Shown here: in pieces, positions 8,301 to 16,160 of the stretch
Layout of the letters: each line of letters starts with the position of its first letter
Numbering within the stretch: position 1 is the first letter of the stretch
Origin: Paenibacillus cymbidii
GTDB taxonomy: Bacteria > Bacillota > Bacilli > Paenibacillales > NBRC-103111
Reading direction: 5' to 3'
Assembly: GCF_004764705.1 (NCBI RefSeq)
Contig: NZ_SHLX01000009.1
Span: 62,001-126,000, forward strand
DNA length: 64,000 nucleotides
The notes under the pieces: generated by a model
The model's database searches: none
Told to the model about the DNA's origin: nothing
The model's input: the letters and a program-made list of their open reading frames with translations, nothing else
Program-made: the position numbers and the translations under genes

Positions 8301-9912
8301 CAGCCAGGCGCAGTCCATGACGAGCGCGGCGGATGCTGTCATCGCCTTTTATACGGCAAGGGCGGATGCGCTTGCTTCGGCTGTCGATGATACATCGCAG
8401 CGGATCGAGTTGTACCGCAACCGGCAGGACGCACTGCATCAGTCCAATGAGCTGCTGCGAAAATCAGTTGGCGACCTGTCGGACAAGCAGAGTTATTTGG
8501 ATGGGCTGTACCGTTCGGGCGGCATAACAATCGACGACTATAACCGGCAGACGGAAGAAGTCAGCAGCCGCATGGCGTCGCTTACGAAAGAAATCGACGG
8601 AAACTCGGTTGCCTGGTGGAACGACGCCAAGGCGATTCGGGAGGCAGGGGAGCAGGCTCAGCGTGCGGCGTACGATTTTTCGACGAACTGGATCTCGCAC
8701 CAAAAGGCGATCCGTGACATGTCGGTGCGCGAAGAACTGGCCGCGATGATCGACGTGCAGTCGCGCTATGCGGAGGGAACGGATCTCCGCATGAAGCTCG
8801 ACGAGCAGGTGTATGCGTTGAAAAAGCAACTGCTGCGCGAAGAAGAGTCCGATTTCGACGATTTCGTTTCAAAGCAAAAGGACTCGCTTGCCGAAATGCG
8901 CGACCTTGAATTACAACGCATCCAGGATGACCGCGATGCGTATGTCGACGCCCAGGACGAAAAAATAAAGGCCATTCAGCGGCTCATTGATGCCGAGGAC
9001 GAGCAGAACAGCGACGACGACTATGATAAGCAGCTTCAAGAGAAAAAAGCCCGCTTGCAACTGCTGCAGTCGGCGGTCGGACCCGAGGGCATTCGGGAAC
9101 GCAAGGAGCTGGCGAAGGAAATCGAGAAGATCGAACTGGATCACCAGCGCGATTTGCTCAAGCGCAGCCGCGAGGCGGATATCAAGGCGCTGCAGGAGGA
9201 AAAAGACAGCAAGAGCAAGGCGTTCGATGAGGAGCGGAAAGCGGCCGAGGACTATTACAAGGAGCTATTAAAGCCCTTCGACACGTTCAAAAACGACGTC
9301 GAAGGTCGGGCCGAGGCGTTGAAAAACGTTCAAATCCAGAAGGATGCGGAGAAGAACAGCGAAATTTTGAAAAACCTCGACACCTTTGTCGAGGAATATC
9401 AACGCCGTATGAGCGCGATAGCGCCGCTTGAGACGTCGCAACGTGACATTGACCTTGCCGAATACAACTCAAACAAGGACCGCTGGGAGAATGCTTCCGC
9501 GCGCGGTGACACGGCGGAAATGGCGCGGCTGAATGCGCGAAACCAAGAGTTGCGGGCGAAATACGGCATCACCGAGGATACCGACAAGCTGCAGCACTTC
9601 GATGTAGGTGGCCGCGTGGCCGGTATCCGCGGCCGGCCGGTCCCGATCATGGCGCATGCGGGCGAAATCGTGCTGAATGACCGACAGCAGGGCAATTTGT
9701 TCCGCTTGCTGGATTTTGTCATGCCCAAACTGCAATTCTCGGCCCCGTCGTTTGATTTCGCCCGGCCGCAGACAACGACGATCAATAATCACTGGACGAT
9801 TTCCAGCGGCGACGTGAATTTGCATGACGGGGCGGACATCGAGACGTATTTCCAAGAGCGCGACACCTTCATCCGCCGCACGCAGGCAGTAGGGGGAGGC
9901 AAGCAAAGATGA
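5326..9912 (+). CDS. Phage tail tape measure protein
   Basis: A 1528-aa protein starting at GTG 5326 behind AAGGGGG. Long coiled-coil segments rich in Glu, Gln, Arg and Ala occupy about residues 50-225 and 1180-1380; a hydrophobic, Ala-rich block at about residues 605-690 contains membrane-like helices (AAIGGLVAAYKLIIAPLMAW; GISAIVGVIGIYLMSLG). This arrangement and the great length are typical of tape measure proteins, which set tail length and later help pass DNA through the membrane. The C-terminal segment with FDVGGRVAGIRGRPVPIMAHAGEIVLN resembles the terminal motif common in Firmicute phage tape measures. No lytic peptidase motif was recognised. It overlaps the Dit-like gene by 4 nt. Confidence 0.93.
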   Translation: MAEENKDVLGARLNLDVSKMPAAFKQIDAGAKQNKASFEALNTEIVKTERTYSQLAKSMDKMALTTDERRKKMLDESSALVSQRNAAAELLSARRQQLDAANKLVDSKLQTQQALQKKREVAIEQQEREHQERMARLQNQTAASSVRAGRATGTDDATRERVLREEQAIRRKLAQMDEDAERKRLAGIQREASERERALQQEQRIRRAIDLEQQRADERFRRANQATLFDDSSGSVSARLRNAALHATAFAVVYSSIHAAEDAIRTGLVDIESRMAGYVQTNEHYFMSYAAGTGKMVKDTDKINAQTEQFLHTTHALGLEINDVTESARLWGRMYKDVGIVQEMVRNSSMLSTIDMVELEQSTKMTESTLAQYGVQINNVNDAMVVGGRILDSWSKVAHDTMAPAKEIGAAFERTGKIADEVGVSFDFMNGLMASGIRNTALGGANLGNMWKTVLGTIRTDKAVNELENLGVATKEVVDGTEQWRKAEDILLDLSIAVTEKNYDLTESYADISRGVYQYAKLAASLNTGDILLGMSASINSTGSTLDYLTVQMDTIQRKASQTKTSLIEIFSKAGDDGLRSSLKDALDVIDQLLIGISKLPKGTFETIAAIGGLVAAYKLIIAPLMAWKQAETALTTAIKLHATAQAVATEEMVIYSAAAANTARMTALATAGISAIVGVIGIYLMSLGSAEKKERELADARDRQIAVMQQQYGQLERQADFLPKLVNAERALQKQMDSGTLSADQQIEVKTQLDKVSKALQQTIGEEGAAQLRAAGYTDEATNTIIESLHKRQRALNEQISANLDLQASENDTALAAARKTLQDAKDNPEKKATVWDVLNPFGNLNTEEQARRKQEKKLQEAQSLVDSLEDRGRQIEQKRIDIAESLIETDPLAGTSGKNIPTAYETMKQSFQDDYSEFRHLVAIKAQGYVEAGDQLAKLQAIKSKYQDQLAASDLWGVEEDMVAIREGKGKLGDDEKPFNLPLEAIDRQISQAQSMTSAADAVIAFYTARADALASAVDDTSQRIELYRNRQDALHQSNELLRKSVGDLSDKQSYLDGLYRSGGITIDDYNRQTEEVSSRMASLTKEIDGNSVAWWNDAKAIREAGEQAQRAAYDFSTNWISHQKAIRDMSVREELAAMIDVQSRYAEGTDLRMKLDEQVYALKKQLLREEESDFDDFVSKQKDSLAEMRDLELQRIQDDRDAYVDAQDEKIKAIQRLIDAEDEQNSDDDYDKQLQEKKARLQLLQSAVGPEGIRERKELAKEIEKIELDHQRDLLKRSREADIKALQEEKDSKSKAFDEERKAAEDYYKELLKPFDTFKNDVEGRAEALKNVQIQKDAEKNSEILKNLDTFVEEYQRRMSAIAPLETSQRDIDLAEYNSNKDRWENASARGDTAEMARLNARNQELRAKYGITEDTDKLQHFDVGGRVAGIRGRPVPIMAHAGEIVLNDRQQGNLFRLLDFVMPKLQFSAPSFDFARPQTTTINNHWTISSGDVNLHDGADIETYFQERDTFIRRTQAVGGGKQR

Positions 9913-10463
9913 CGATACAAGCAACCGTCAACGGCGTCTCCTTCGCCTCGCTCGGCCTGGCCGTGCAAAAGCACGACATTCCCGTACTGCCGCCAACGCG
10001 CGACTACAACGCCGAGATATCCGGTATGGATGGCGAAGTGGATTTCGGCAGCGACTACGGCCCGCGAACAATCAGCCTCGAATGTTTGCTGATGGCCGAC
10101 GATGCCACGATGGATTATCAAGATAAGGTCGCCGCGCTGGCTAAGATGTTCAATGCCAAGCGCGGCGACCTTGTTTATACCTTCTCCGACCTGCCAGGCA
10201 AACGCTACAAGGCACGGTACGCCGGTACGATGCCAATCGAAAAAGTCATCTTCGACGGGCGTGTAACCATCCCACTGAAAATGCACGATCCGTATCCGGA
10301 AGGAGATGAGCACATTGTCGAAACGACAATCGCATCGACGCCGGCAGTGGTGGAAGTGGAGTCTATCGGAACGGTTGAAACCCCTCCCGTTATTGTGCTG
10401 ACAAATACCGGCGTGACAACGATCACAGGATTTACTTTAAAAATCGAATATCCGGTCGAATGA
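9909..10463 (+). CDS. Distal tail protein (Dit), N-terminal type domain
   Basis: A 184-aa protein of the Sipho_tail/Dit class: an N-terminal beta domain with DIPVLPPTRDYNAEISGMDG, the ring-forming core with RTISLECLLMADD and KMFNAKRGDLVYTFSDLPGK, then VTIPLKMHDPYPEG. Full Dit proteins continue into a second galectin-like domain. Here the protein stops at NTGVTTITGFTLKIEYPVE, and a Dit-like second domain appears instead at the end of the gene at 15391. It would form the hexameric hub below the tail tube. Confidence 0.75.
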   Translation: MTIQATVNGVSFASLGLAVQKHDIPVLPPTRDYNAEISGMDGEVDFGSDYGPRTISLECLLMADDATMDYQDKVAALAKMFNAKRGDLVYTFSDLPGKRYKARYAGTMPIEKVIFDGRVTIPLKMHDPYPEGDEHIVETTIASTPAVVEVESIGTVETPPVIVLTNTGVTTITGFTLKIEYPVE

Positions 10464-10482
10464 CCAGAAGGAGACGAACGAA

Positions 10483-10878
10483 ATGAGTCTTTCCAACTAC
10501 GCAGAAAATGCCGTCATCAACGCTTTGTTTCGAAATACTGCATTCACGCCGCCAACCACGCTTTACATCGCCTTGTACACGTCCGATCCGACCGACGCGG
10601 ACACGGGGACGGAGGTTACAGGCGGATCTTATTCCCGGCAAACGGTCACGTTCGACGCCCCCAGCCAGGTCGGCGGCAAGGCGCGAATCGTCAATTCGGC
10701 GGATCGGACATTTCCCACGGCTACGGCCGATTGGGGCACCGTGACGCATTTCGGCATTCGGGATGCGCTGACGGCCGGAAATCTTCTCGGTTCGGCTGCG
10801 CTGTCCAATCAGAGGACTGTGTTGCAGAATGACGTTTTGAAATTCCTGCAGGGCGAATTGAAAATCGACATCGACTAA
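10483..10878 (+). CDS. Phage tail-tip/fibre-associated protein
   Basis: A 131-aa protein beginning SLSNYAENAVINALF and continuing PPTTLYIALYTSDPTDADTG and GGSYSRQTVTF. Proteins with this start and the YIALYTSDP segment are widespread in phages and prophages of Firmicutes and Proteobacteria, generally annotated as tail fibre or hypothetical structural proteins. Its place right after Dit fits a tail-tip role. Good AGGAGACG ribosome binding site. Precise function unknown. Confidence 0.6.
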   Translation: MSLSNYAENAVINALFRNTAFTPPTTLYIALYTSDPTDADTGTEVTGGSYSRQTVTFDAPSQVGGKARIVNSADRTFPTATADWGTVTHFGIRDALTAGNLLGSAALSNQRTVLQNDVLKFLQGELKIDID

Positions 10879-10892
10879 GGGGGCTGCGGTGA

Positions 10893-13412
10893 ATGTCGCA
10901 ACAATTGATGTACCCGGCGATTGTCAATAGCCCGGTAACGGAGCTGGCGGTGGCAATCAACGATACGGCCACAAGCTTCAGCGTCGCGAATGGGGCGGCA
11001 TTGCCCGCCGCCCCGAACCTCGCGACGATCGGCACCGGCGAAAACGCAGAAACGATTCTGTATACCGGAAAGACTGGTAACGCCTTGTCGGGCGTGACGC
11101 GAGGGTTTCAAGGTACGGCGCAATCCTGGCCGCTCGGCGCGAAAGTTGCGCGGCGGTTCACGGCATATGATTATTCGGCGTTTAAAGCGAATATTGAGGA
11201 CATCGCGCAAGCGGCCAACACGCAATCCGCGACGCTGCGCCATGGCGGCAACGTGATAACCGCCGATCAGGGCGGGCCATTGCTGCCGACAATCAACGGG
11301 CGGACGCAGCCAAATATTTTCGGAAATGATGGCAACTGCGAGAGTTTGACGCCATTTACGGAAGGCGGAACGGGCGGCACATCATCGCTTTCAACGACGC
11401 AGAAGCGAAACGGTGCACATTCGATCAAGTTCGACACATCCACAAATTCACGTATCCGATTCAGGAATTACAGTTACACCCTTGACGCAGCTAAATATTA
11501 CCTGTTGTGTGCATGGGTGTTCGTCGAATCGTATACGAATGGGGATTTACGGGTAAGCCTACGTGATTCCAGTGGAGGTACAACAAGGTATATTGCCTCC
11601 GTCAACACATCGATAATCGGACAATGGCAGCTTGTATATGTAAAAATTCCAACGTCGAACACCCTTGTGGGAAATGGTTTTGTGCTCGCATTCGGACATT
11701 GGACAGATAACAGTGCGGCCGTGTCTTATTTCGACGACATCCGCTTTTACGAAGTCAGCGCCGCCGACTACGCCGCGATTGGGACGACGATCACCGCGAC
11801 GTCGACGCCGAGCATCGACGAGGTATGGCCGTACGTCGACGGGGTCAAGCATGTTGCCAATCCGATGTTGGTAAAGTACGGTAAAAACCTGCTGCCGCCG
11901 TTTACCGATTGGACAAATAGCACGTTGGCAGTCATCAACACGCCGTATAGCGTGACGCTCAATGCCACAGCGACAAATAATTCGTGCGACATCCGTCTCA
12001 CTGTACTGCCGGGACAATCCTATACGATCAGCGGTACAGTTCCGTCCGGGGCCCGTATCAGGATCGGCAAGAACGATAATGCCAGTCCTCTCGTTACTAC
12101 GTTTATCGAGGAGTTGACTTCGGCCAATAGTTCGAAGACATTCACGATTCCCGCTGGCACAACTTCTATTGTTGTCGCAATCCATGCAACGACTGCACCA
12201 GGGAGCTACACATTCGTCAATTTGCAACTCGAACTTGGCAGCACCAAGACAGAGTTTGCACAGCGCAACGACGACTACATCTACACCAGCGGTATCACGC
12301 TGGCCGGGAGCATCGACGGCACGGTGCGGGATTCGATCTATTGGCGCGATGGGGCATGGCGGGCGTTTCGGCGGTGGAAAACGGGAGTCGTTCTGGATGG
12401 TTCTTTAGCTATGACGTATTGGTCCAACAATACAGGCATTAAAGTTTTAAAGTATATGAACTTTACAGGTGCAAAATATGATGATCTCGCCTACGTAGAA
12501 AAATTTAATGGACAGCCACTGACATACACTCCACTGTCCGTTGCAAGCATTACCGCGGGGGACTTTTTTCGATGGGGAACCTCTGATTCTTACTATATGT
12601 CTGTATCCAACTCCGAGAGCGGATGGGTAGATGCAATAATCCCAAATGCCAATTCAATAAAAGCATTATTGAATGGATGGCAGGCTAACGGGAATAATGG
12701 CACGGTCTATAATTCATGGGTGTCGATCCTCGACGGCGTTACGGCTCCCGGCACAAATACGGAAGCCTTCGTAGCTGCCAACAAAGCGCCAAACTGGACG
12801 GGGTGGGGCACACTGAGCTACCAGCTTGCCGCGCCGCTCGATGAGGTGCTGCCGGCTGGCGCCGTTGAAGGTTCGATCAGCTTGCATCCGGGTGGCAATT
12901 ACATCGAAGTTGGCGAAGGCGTTATTGTGCGAGAGATTGTTTCCCCGTACGAAACCTCGACACAATTCAGAATCAATCATAAAGATGATCCTCAATCGTC
13001 CTGGTTAAAGCGGCGAGTAGATCGGGCGCTGAAAATATATAAAAATGGCGTTGAGGACAATACGTGGTCAATATTTCGAAACGCAAGCTTCGCGAACGGA
13101 ATGGAACATCTTTATATCTCCAAGTCAGGATATGACGCAACCGCCCAGTACACCGTCACCTACATCATGTTGGACAAATACGCCATGACCGCCGCCGTCG
13201 ACAACGTAGCCGTGACCTACAATACCAACATCAAAACGGTGCTCGACGCGGTTGTGCAGCAGCAGGCAGACATTGCGACGAAGGTATCGGTCCACGATTG
13301 GCTGCTGACGTTGGACGGAGCGTATATCACGAATCTGCAGATTGACGTCGCCGCACTTAAAAAACGGGATCGCGACATGGCAAGCATGTTGACCCAAGGA
13401 GGGATGATGTAA
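10893..13412 (+). CDS. Tail fibre/baseplate protein with carbohydrate-binding-like domain
   Basis: An 839-aa structural protein. The N-terminal 110 residues (YSAFKANIEDIAQAANTQSATL) look like a baseplate-attachment region. About residues 150-290 match the feel of a CBM-type jelly roll (GGTGGTSSLSTTQKRNGAHS, WVFVESYTNGDLRVSLRDSS, AVSYFDDIRFYEVS). A second beta-rich sandwich follows (about 330-450) and the C-terminus (VDNVAVTYNTNIKTVLDAVV) ends in a coiled segment likely to trimerise. Stretches at about 12400-12720 and 13010-13120 are more AT-rich than their flanks, suggesting recombined modules. Likely receptor-binding; the ligand is unknown. Confidence 0.65.
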   Translation: MSQQLMYPAIVNSPVTELAVAINDTATSFSVANGAALPAAPNLATIGTGENAETILYTGKTGNALSGVTRGFQGTAQSWPLGAKVARRFTAYDYSAFKANIEDIAQAANTQSATLRHGGNVITADQGGPLLPTINGRTQPNIFGNDGNCESLTPFTEGGTGGTSSLSTTQKRNGAHSIKFDTSTNSRIRFRNYSYTLDAAKYYLLCAWVFVESYTNGDLRVSLRDSSGGTTRYIASVNTSIIGQWQLVYVKIPTSNTLVGNGFVLAFGHWTDNSAAVSYFDDIRFYEVSAADYAAIGTTITATSTPSIDEVWPYVDGVKHVANPMLVKYGKNLLPPFTDWTNSTLAVINTPYSVTLNATATNNSCDIRLTVLPGQSYTISGTVPSGARIRIGKNDNASPLVTTFIEELTSANSSKTFTIPAGTTSIVVAIHATTAPGSYTFVNLQLELGSTKTEFAQRNDDYIYTSGITLAGSIDGTVRDSIYWRDGAWRAFRRWKTGVVLDGSLAMTYWSNNTGIKVLKYMNFTGAKYDDLAYVEKFNGQPLTYTPLSVASITAGDFFRWGTSDSYYMSVSNSESGWVDAIIPNANSIKALLNGWQANGNNGTVYNSWVSILDGVTAPGTNTEAFVAANKAPNWTGWGTLSYQLAAPLDEVLPAGAVEGSISLHPGGNYIEVGEGVIVREIVSPYETSTQFRINHKDDPQSSWLKRRVDRALKIYKNGVEDNTWSIFRNASFANGMEHLYISKSGYDATAQYTVTYIMLDKYAMTAAVDNVAVTYNTNIKTVLDAVVQQQADIATKVSVHDWLLTLDGAYITNLQIDVAALKKRDRDMASMLTQGGMM

Positions 13413-13757
13413 ATGGCAGTAGGCGACCGCACACCAACGGAGATTATAGCGCCGGCAGCGCTCAGCAACGCGGCCACGGCCAAATATACAAATTCAAGCG
13501 CGAACCGCACGCAGATTACCGGCATCTGGCTTTGCAATACAGGCGCGACGGCGCGAACGGTGGCGCTCTATAAAAACGGCACTGCAACGGCGAACATGAT
13601 TGCCAGCGCAATCGAACTGCCTGCGAACGGTTCTATCTTCCTTGACCTGGCCGGAAAAGCGCTAATCTTTACGGGCACGCAGACACTTGCCGCAAAGCAG
13701 GATACGGGCACCGACGTCAATATCGCGGCGTACGGCGTTGTCGAGCAGATCGCGTAA
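13413..13757 (+). CDS. Small phage structural protein of the fibre cassette
   Basis: A 114-aa beta-rich protein starting at the base after the previous stop. It contains NRTQITGIWLCNTGATARTV and ALYKNGTATANMIASAIELPANGS, a repeat-like series of strands reminiscent of phage head- or tail-decoration proteins that interact with polymers. The ribosome binding site (GGAGGG) lies in the end of the upstream gene, so the two are coupled. I recognise a pattern common to small tail accessory proteins but no defined function. Confidence 0.55.
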   Translation: MAVGDRTPTEIIAPAALSNAATAKYTNSSANRTQITGIWLCNTGATARTVALYKNGTATANMIASAIELPANGSIFLDLAGKALIFTGTQTLAAKQDTGTDVNIAAYGVVEQIA

Positions 13758-13769
13758 GGGGGACCATTC

Positions 13770-14885
13770 ATGGCAAATAAACCATTTGGTCAAGTCAAGG
13801 GCATTACCGGCCAGCCCCTGGGACTGGACACCGGAGCGGGAGTTAACACGAACGATGCAACGGCGACCGCTGCCGATATTGTCACCGGCAAGACGGCTTA
13901 CGTTAAAGGTGCGAAGTTGATCGGCACCTATGCCAAAATTTATGGCGTGGGCGACTCAATCAACGAAACGAAGCTTGCCAAGACCGGCGAGACTCCATCG
14001 GAATTGTGGGCAAAGACGGACGTCGGCGTGTGTCTTTGGGTAGATTGCGATCAGAATGGTTACATCTATGCGGCGCACTATGGCACTGGAGTAAAAGGGG
14101 TTAGAAAACTCGATTCGGCCGGGAATGAAGTTTGGTCAAAAACAGATTTGAATGATACGCTTTCGGTAAAAGTGGACTTTGACGGGAATGTGTACAGTGC
14201 CCAATACTGTTCGACCGGCACGACGAAATATATTCGAAAACTCAACTCCAGTGGATCGGAGTTGTGGAATAAAGCGGACGTGAACAGGCCTTCATGCGTG
14301 ACAGTGGATTTGTTCGGCAACGTGTATGCAGCGCACGACAGTCCAAAGCAACTCAGAAAACTCGATTCGGCTGGGAATGAGGTTTGGTATTACAATTCCT
14401 TCGGGTCAACTCCCAACGGACTCGTGGTGGATAGAACAAGTGCGAACGTCTACGTCGTAACAGGAAACGGCGTTCACAAAATGAACTCCAGTGGTGGAAA
14501 TGTATGGAACAAGACCGATGTAGACAGTGGGTACGGCATTGCTATGGACCCTAACGGGAATGTATTGGCGGTATACGCTTACCCGGCATCCAGCAGCACT
14601 CGCATTCGAAAACTCGATTCGGCCGGCAATGAGGTATGGGCGAAGACAGATTCTTATGATTGTCGTGGCGTATCCTCTGATAGCCAGGGAAATATTTACG
14701 TCGCAAAGGGCGGGGGAGGAGTCATGAAACTAGACTCCAGCGGCACTCAAGTATGGGCGTATTCCGATGTGACATCAGCTTGGAGTGTGGCACTTGATCC
14801 TGCGGGAAATGTCGTCGTTGGTTCAAACGCAACCAAGGCCGTGCGAAAATCCAAGCAAGCAAACGTTTATAACATAACAAGTTAA
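13770..14885 (+). CDS. Beta-propeller (PQQ/NHL-like) tail-tip protein
   Basis: A 371-aa protein. The first 75 residues contain the phage motif of a fibre base (NTNDATATAADIVTGKTAYV, KGAKLIGTYAK). From about residue 75 there are seven or so repeats of roughly 40 aa with the core KLDSAGNEVWSKTD...GNVY, that is, a strand pair, an aromatic-Trp and an acidic turn. This is the repeat type of PQQ-like or NHL-type propellers. The DNA repeats are nearly identical at 14107, 14358 and 14610, indicating recent expansion. A propeller in a tail cassette suggests glycan or surface-protein recognition; the ligand is not predictable. Confidence 0.65.
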   Translation: MANKPFGQVKGITGQPLGLDTGAGVNTNDATATAADIVTGKTAYVKGAKLIGTYAKIYGVGDSINETKLAKTGETPSELWAKTDVGVCLWVDCDQNGYIYAAHYGTGVKGVRKLDSAGNEVWSKTDLNDTLSVKVDFDGNVYSAQYCSTGTTKYIRKLNSSGSELWNKADVNRPSCVTVDLFGNVYAAHDSPKQLRKLDSAGNEVWYYNSFGSTPNGLVVDRTSANVYVVTGNGVHKMNSSGGNVWNKTDVDSGYGIAMDPNGNVLAVYAYPASSSTRIRKLDSAGNEVWAKTDSYDCRGVSSDSQGNIYVAKGGGGVMKLDSSGTQVWAYSDVTSAWSVALDPAGNVVVGSNATKAVRKSKQANVYNITS

Positions 14886-14896
14886 GGAGCATGTAC

Positions 14897-15202
14897 ATGG
14901 CGAAATTATTGATTGGAACGCTAACGGCGCCCGGCCGCATGATCGTCGAAATGGCGTACAACCTCGATCATCCCGACAATGCCGGGTTGGATTTGGAATC
15001 CGGCGTCGTCATTACGGAGGAGCCGGAGTTCCCCGTCCCTGCGTTTGGCAAAGCCTTTATTTGGTGCGTCGATCCACAGACGGGCGAAAGCACCTTCGAG
15101 GAAGTCGACCGGCCGCTAACGCCGGAAGAGAAGCTGCAGCAAATGCAGGCGGTCCTGGACACTCTTGTTTTGGACGCTTTAGGGGGTGGTTCTGGTGTTT
15201 GA
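14897..15202 (+). CDS. Small tail-associated protein (fibre-assembly or XkdW-like position)
   Basis: A protein of about 101 aa. The start at ATG 14897 is preferred over ATG 14891 because AAGGAG (14884-14889) is 7 nt from the former and only 1 nt from the latter. It reads MAKLLIGTLTAPGRMIVEM, with an acidic middle and a C-terminal helix (LTPEEKLQQMQAVLDTLVLD). It sits immediately before an XkdX-family peptide, the place of XkdW-like genes in PBSX-type phages. The family is uncertain. Confidence 0.6.
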   Translation: MAKLLIGTLTAPGRMIVEMAYNLDHPDNAGLDLESGVVITEEPEFPVPAFGKAFIWCVDPQTGESTFEEVDRPLTPEEKLQQMQAVLDTLVLDALGGGSGV

Positions 15203-15329
15203 GACGCTGAAAAGGCTGTATGAGTCCTCTCGTTTGAACGAAGCAGGCTTGCGCAAAGCGGTCGCGGAAAAGGGCTGGATCACGCCGGAGCAATTCGAAC
15301 AAATTACCGGTTCTGCATACGAAGAATAG
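15195..15329 (+). CDS. XkdX-family small phage protein
   Basis: A 44-aa protein starting at GTG 15195, overlapping the end of the previous gene by 8 nt, with AGGGGG at 15181-15186 as ribosome binding site. It reads MFETLKRLYESSRLNEAGLR followed by KGWITPEQFEQITG. The KxLYexgrL...kAVxkGWITxEqyexITG pattern is the signature of the XkdX family found after tail-fibre genes in Firmicute prophages. Role unknown. It is short and would be missed by length-filtered gene finding. Confidence 0.85.
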   Translation: MFETLKRLYESSRLNEAGLRKAVAEKGWITPEQFEQITGSAYEE

Positions 15330-15338
15330 GCGCGAACA

Positions 15339-15372
15339 GAGGTCAGGATAATTTTCCTGACCTCATCTTTTT
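15339..15372 (+). terminator. Intrinsic terminator after the XkdX gene
   Basis: Nine-base perfect stem GAGGTCAGG (15339-15347) with CCTGACCTC (15356-15364), an 8-nt loop and a following T-rich tail (ATCTTTTT). It lies inside the tail gene operon, between the XkdX peptide and the next structural gene. Confidence 0.8.
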
Positions 15373-15390
15373 CGCGAGAAAGGGGCGTAC

Positions 15391-16149
15391 ATGCTCGGGG
15401 ATTTTAACGGCCTGGAGTTTAATACGACATACCTTAGCGAAGTCTATGCCAGCGGCCTTATAATTGGCGCTGGTGGGTTTACGGGTCGAACCAATATGGT
15501 TGCCGGAGCAAAAGGAGTCGTCAACGGGGACGGGGCGCTCGCGGCGACGATCATGCGCGAGTTTCGAGTTGGCGGGGTCGTTGCTGGCGACGCCATTTTA
15601 ATAGGCAATGGCAATATGTCGTTTATGGCAGTTGGGGCCATATTAGGGGACGGGAACTTTACCGGGAAGGCCAACCTGCAGATGGCGGCGGCAGGAGCTT
15701 TTGATGGCGCTGGAGGTTTTACGGGGCGGGCAAACATCATCATGGAAACATCTGCAATCATCGCTGTCGGCAGCGAGTTGGTGGGGAAGGCCAATGTCAT
15801 ATTCGCCGAACATTCAGACGTCATTGCCGGAACGGTCACGCTTACCGGGAATTTGGCACGCGAGGTAACGGCGGCAGGCGTCATCGAAAGTAGCGGGTTA
15901 ATGGAGGCGAATGCCTCCCACTTCCGCATTGAATCGATCTCGTTTTCGGGGAACTTTGCCCCGAACGACGTGATTGTCATCGACGCGAAGAAAATGACTG
16001 TCACCCGTAACGGCGTAAACGCGTTCCAACTCATGCAAGGAGACTTTTTCAACATCCGCCCAGGCGGGAATTCAATCGTTTATGCAGACGGCGGTTCGTC
16101 CCGCACGGTCCGGATTCGTATCACGCATCGCGACAAATATTTGTATTGA
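15391..16149 (+). CDS. Phage tail protein with repeat region and Dit-like C-terminal domain
   Basis: A 252-aa protein. Residues 15-165 consist of short glycine-rich repeats (GAGGFTGRTNM, GDGNFTGKANLQM, GAGGFTGRANIIM) suggesting a beta-solenoid or fibre-like shaft. The last 85 residues (SFSGNFAPNDVIVIDAKKMT, GDFFNIRPGGNSIVYADGGS, TVRIRITHRDKYLY) are the characteristic second domain of Sipho_tail/Dit proteins. It therefore looks like the missing half of the Dit at 9909 attached to a new shaft. The stop overlaps the TTG at 16146 but the next gene likely starts at 16161. Confidence 0.65.
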   Translation: MLGDFNGLEFNTTYLSEVYASGLIIGAGGFTGRTNMVAGAKGVVNGDGALAATIMREFRVGGVVAGDAILIGNGNMSFMAVGAILGDGNFTGKANLQMAAAGAFDGAGGFTGRANIIMETSAIIAVGSELVGKANVIFAEHSDVIAGTVTLTGNLAREVTAAGVIESSGLMEANASHFRIESISFSGNFAPNDVIVIDAKKMTVTRNGVNAFQLMQGDFFNIRPGGNSIVYADGGSSRTVRIRITHRDKYLY

Positions 16150-16160
16150 CGGAGGGGAGT

